From Demequina sp. NBRC 110055 (lineage in GTDB: Bacteria > Actinomycetota > Actinomycetes > Actinomycetales > Demequinaceae), in contig NZ_BBRL01000009.1 in assembly GCF_002090135.1 (NCBI RefSeq), forward strand, positions 144,462 through 208,461: a DNA stretch of 64,000 nucleotides. The letters are read 5' to 3'. Below, in pieces: positions 62,024 through 64,000 of this stretch. The stretch's first letter is position 1. Each line of letters begins with the position of its first letter. The notes beneath the pieces were generated by a model. It worked only from the letters and a program-made list of their open reading frames with translations, did not search any database and was not told the DNA's origin. Made by a program: the position numbers and the translations under genes.

Positions 62024-63067
62024 ATGGAAGCCGCCCTCGACGCCGCCCTCGCCCTGCTCCCCCGTCGCCACGAGCGAGTCTGGGTGGCCGTCGCGGACGG
62101 CGAGCGGTCTGCGTGGAGGGCGGTGGGGGTCGACGAGGGGGCCGATGCCGAGATCGGCTCGGTCTCGAAGGGCCTCACCGGCATGCTGTACGCCTCCGCG
62201 CTCGCGTCGCGGGACGTACGCGCGGACACGCGCCTGGGCGACCTGCTGGATCTGGCGCCGTCACCTGTGGCCGAGGTGACGCTTGGGGCGCTCGCGACGC
62301 ACCACTCGGGGCTGCCGCGGCTAGGACCCATCGTCGAGGGCCCGTCGCTGCTCAAGCGCCAGTGGGCCCTGTGGCGCCGCGGCGACAATCCGTACGGCGA
62401 GGACATCGACGGGCTTCTCGATCAGGCGCGTGCCGCGTCCGTCGGCAAGGCGAAGTTCCGCTACTCAAACCTGGGATTCTCGCTGCTGGGTCATGCCGTG
62501 GCCGCGGCTCTCGACGTGGGCTATCCGGAGGCGCTGCGGGCGCGGGTGCTGGCGCCGCTGGGTCTTCGGGATGCGTATGTGGCGCGGTCCGAGGAGGACC
62601 TGCGACCGGGTGCGATACGGGGCGTGTCACGGGGTGGGCGGGCGCACTCCCCCTGGGTAGGCGCAGGAATCGCACCGGCGGGCGGGGTCCGGATGACAGC
62701 GCCTGACCTGGGCGCGCTGGTGAGCGCGCTCGCGCGCGTGGGGACGGCCGATGCCGGGCTCGTCCCCGGCGGTCTGCCCGTCGACCCGCTCGCGGTGCCG
62801 CCTGGTGTGGGCCCGTGGGCGGGAGCGCTCGTGCCCACGGCATCCGTCGGCAAGCGCGGGCCCGCCGCATCGCGCATCGGGGCGGCATGGATGACGTCCG
62901 ACGTACGAGGCCGTCGGGTCACCTGGCACAACGGCCGTACGGGAGGGTTCGCGTCGTTCGTTGGCGTGGACCGTGCCGCAGGCGTAGCGGTGGGGATCGT
63001 GTCAGCCCGCGCGGCTGGCGTCGACCACCACGGGTTCGTCGCGCTCGAGGGACTCCGCGATTCCTGA
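62024..63067 (+). CDS. Serine hydrolase, beta-lactamase class C/penicillin-binding-protein fold
   Basis: A 347-residue cytosolic-looking protein without a signal peptide. SxxK is present as S46-V-S-K49 (GSVSKGLTG), YxN as YSNLGFS, and a late HNGRTGGF corresponds to the KTG/HxG motif. The fold includes esterases, D-aminopeptidases and PBPs, so antibiotic hydrolysis is not implied. The start is the ATG at 62024 (TACCGT 8 nt upstream) or the adjacent in-frame GTG at 62018. Its last 66 bp overlap the convergent FNT-channel gene. Confidence 0.85.
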   Translation: MEAALDAALALLPRRHERVWVAVADGERSAWRAVGVDEGADAEIGSVSKGLTGMLYASALASRDVRADTRLGDLLDLAPSPVAEVTLGALATHHSGLPRLGPIVEGPSLLKRQWALWRRGDNPYGEDIDGLLDQARAASVGKAKFRYSNLGFSLLGHAVAAALDVGYPEALRARVLAPLGLRDAYVARSEEDLRPGAIRGVSRGGRAHSPWVGAGIAPAGGVRMTAPDLGALVSALARVGTADAGLVPGGLPVDPLAVPPGVGPWAGALVPTASVGKRGPAASRIGAAWMTSDVRGRRVTWHNGRTGGFASFVGVDRAAGVAVGIVSARAAGVDHHGFVALEGLRDS

Positions 63068-63919
63068 GGTGGCCACGGCATCGGCGGATGTGCGCTCAAC
63101 CGAGACATCGGAGACGTCGGCCGCCAAGGCGGCCACGGCATCGGCCCTCCGAGGGCCAGCGATGAAGGTGTAAGCCATCGCCAGGACGACCATGCCTCCT
63201 ACGAGGTTGCCCAGTCCCACCCACAGCATGTTGGTGCCGAGATCGGCCCACGTCACCTCGACGGTGCTGCCACCCAGGACACCAGCGCCGAAGATGGTCA
63301 TGTTGGCGACGACGTGCTCGAATCCCGAGGCAATAAATCCGAAGACGCCCCAGAAAATCACGATGGCCTTCGCCGCTTCGCTCTTGACGCGTCCGGCGGC
63401 CCAGATCGCGACGCAGACCAGAATGTTGCACATGATGGCGCGGAAGAAGAGCTCGCTCGCGGAGTGGCTCATCTTGGCCGTCAGGATGCCGTCGAGCATG
63501 CCGCCGGTGGCCGCGTCGTTGAAAATACCGCTCTGAATGAGCACCCAGGCAAGCACCAACGAGCCGATGAAGTTGCCGATCAGAATGAAGGCCAGCGTGC
63601 CCGCGCCTTGCAGCCACGAAATGGTGCGGCGCATCGCTCCCATCGGCAGCACCATCATGGCGCTCGTGGCGAGCTCGGAGCCTGCGAAGACGACAAAGGT
63701 GAGGGCGATCGCGAAGACGGCGCCCGAGACCAGGCGCGTCGCGGGATCGCCAGCGATGAAGAAGGGGCCCGCGGCCGAGAACATGACGTAAACGCCGCCC
63801 CCGACCCACAGCCCGGCAAGCATGGCGGAGACCAGGAAGCGCAGGGGCCTGTGGGTGGCAGCGACCTTGACAGCGGCCGCCTCGGCCTGGGCGTCGACGG
63901 CATCGGGGATCGAGAGCAT
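63002..63919 (-). CDS. Formate/nitrite transporter (FNT) family channel
   Basis: A 305-residue protein with six membrane segments, duplicated three by three. FVVFAGSELATSAMMVLPMGAM and GFEHVVANMTIFGAGVL carry the FNT signature with the central His-Asn. It likely carries formate, nitrite or a related monovalent anion. Residues beyond about 260 are a hydrophilic tail coded by DNA containing one exact and one partial copy of the dispersed 16-bp motif (both read Ala-Asp-Ala-Val-Ala) and overlapping the serine hydrolase gene. TACCGT is 7 nt before the ATG (plus 63927-63932). Confidence 0.88.
   Translation of the reverse strand: MLSIPDAVDAQAEAAAVKVAATHRPLRFLVSAMLAGLWVGGGVYVMFSAAGPFFIAGDPATRLVSGAVFAIALTFVVFAGSELATSAMMVLPMGAMRRTISWLQGAGTLAFILIGNFIGSLVLAWVLIQSGIFNDAATGGMLDGILTAKMSHSASELFFRAIMCNILVCVAIWAAGRVKSEAAKAIVIFWGVFGFIASGFEHVVANMTIFGAGVLGGSTVEVTWADLGTNMLWVGLGNLVGGMVVLAMAYTFIAGPRRADAVAALAADVSDVSVERTSADAVATSGIAESLERDEPVVVDASRAG
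63133..63148 (+). repeat. Dispersed 16-bp motif CCACGGCATCGGCCCT, copy 5
   Basis: Exact copy inside the tail-coding part of the FNT gene; a 13-base match lies 60 bp away at 63073-63085. Confidence 0.8.
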
Positions 63920-64000
63920 GTCTACGACGGTAAGCGTCCGCGAGCATCCTGAGCAGGGCCTTTAGTCCGGTGCGAGCTCATCCCCCGGGTGCGACTGCGG

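Noticed and set aside
62024..63067. Beta-lactamase
   Set aside because: SxxK/YxN motifs are present, but there is no signal peptide and the fold is shared with esterases and peptidases.

Overview
The window is a high-GC chromosomal segment from an actinobacterium, most likely a Micrococcales member of the Cellulomonas/Demequina type. The evidence is the strong G/C third-position bias, a tmRNA whose tag reads ADSKRTDFALAA, an Orn-type oligoribonuclease, an EttA-type ABC-F protein, and a clpS-DUF2017-murI-MBL-rph-rdgB block ordered as in other actinobacteria. No insertion sequence, prophage, CRISPR array or rRNA operon was seen. Many genes appear to be leaderless: a TANNNT box sits 6-7 nt before the start codon.

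Layout. 1-8.6 kb: exopolysaccharide/cell-surface region (secreted GH16 hydrolase cut by the left edge, three glycosyltransferases, a flippase, a sulfotransferase and a DUF6473 protein). 9.0-12.3 kb: ProV/W/X-type glycine betaine/proline importer. 12.5-19.8 kb: housekeeping (thioesterase, VOC protein, ettA, an SSB, proC and two tandem dynamin-like GTPases). 19.9-27.4 kb: tRNA-Arg, then a LacI-controlled sugar ABC importer of the YtfQRT/YjfF (furanose) type with two ATPases. 27.8-33.4 kb: old-yellow enzyme, lipoprotein, GntR-controlled ABC exporter, orn, tRNA-His and a DUF4126 protein. 33.4-36.9 kb: a second osmoprotectant importer of the OpuC/OsmU type, whose binding protein looks circularly permuted. 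37-40.8 kb: TetR/hydrolase pair, APH-like kinase, TIM-barrel protein and tRNA-Lys. 40.8-47.4 kb: bcp, tRNA-Leu, thioredoxin, DUF4916, then mug/rdgB/rph/MBL/murI/DUF2017/clpS and DUF3039. 47.4-52 kb: ABC exporter, Na/Ca antiporter and desaturase. 52.2-55.8 kb: araA, araD and an aldo/keto reductase. 55.9-58.6 kb: an unusual membrane-embedded alpha/beta hydrolase and tmRNA. 58.7-63.9 kb: TetR/MMPL pair, a serine hydrolase and a formate/nitrite-family channel.

Functionally the window combines osmotic-stress uptake (two systems), pentose/furanose uptake and catabolism (the YtfQRT-like importer and AraA/AraD), surface polysaccharide synthesis and modification, and core RNA and nucleotide housekeeping.

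The most unusual signals are: a dispersed 16-bp motif, CCACGGCATCGGCCCT, with five exact copies and dozens of shorter cores; paired intergenic inverted repeats; the domain order of the second osmoprotectant-binding protein; and a lacI gene whose last 12 codons and stop lie inside an antisense tRNA.
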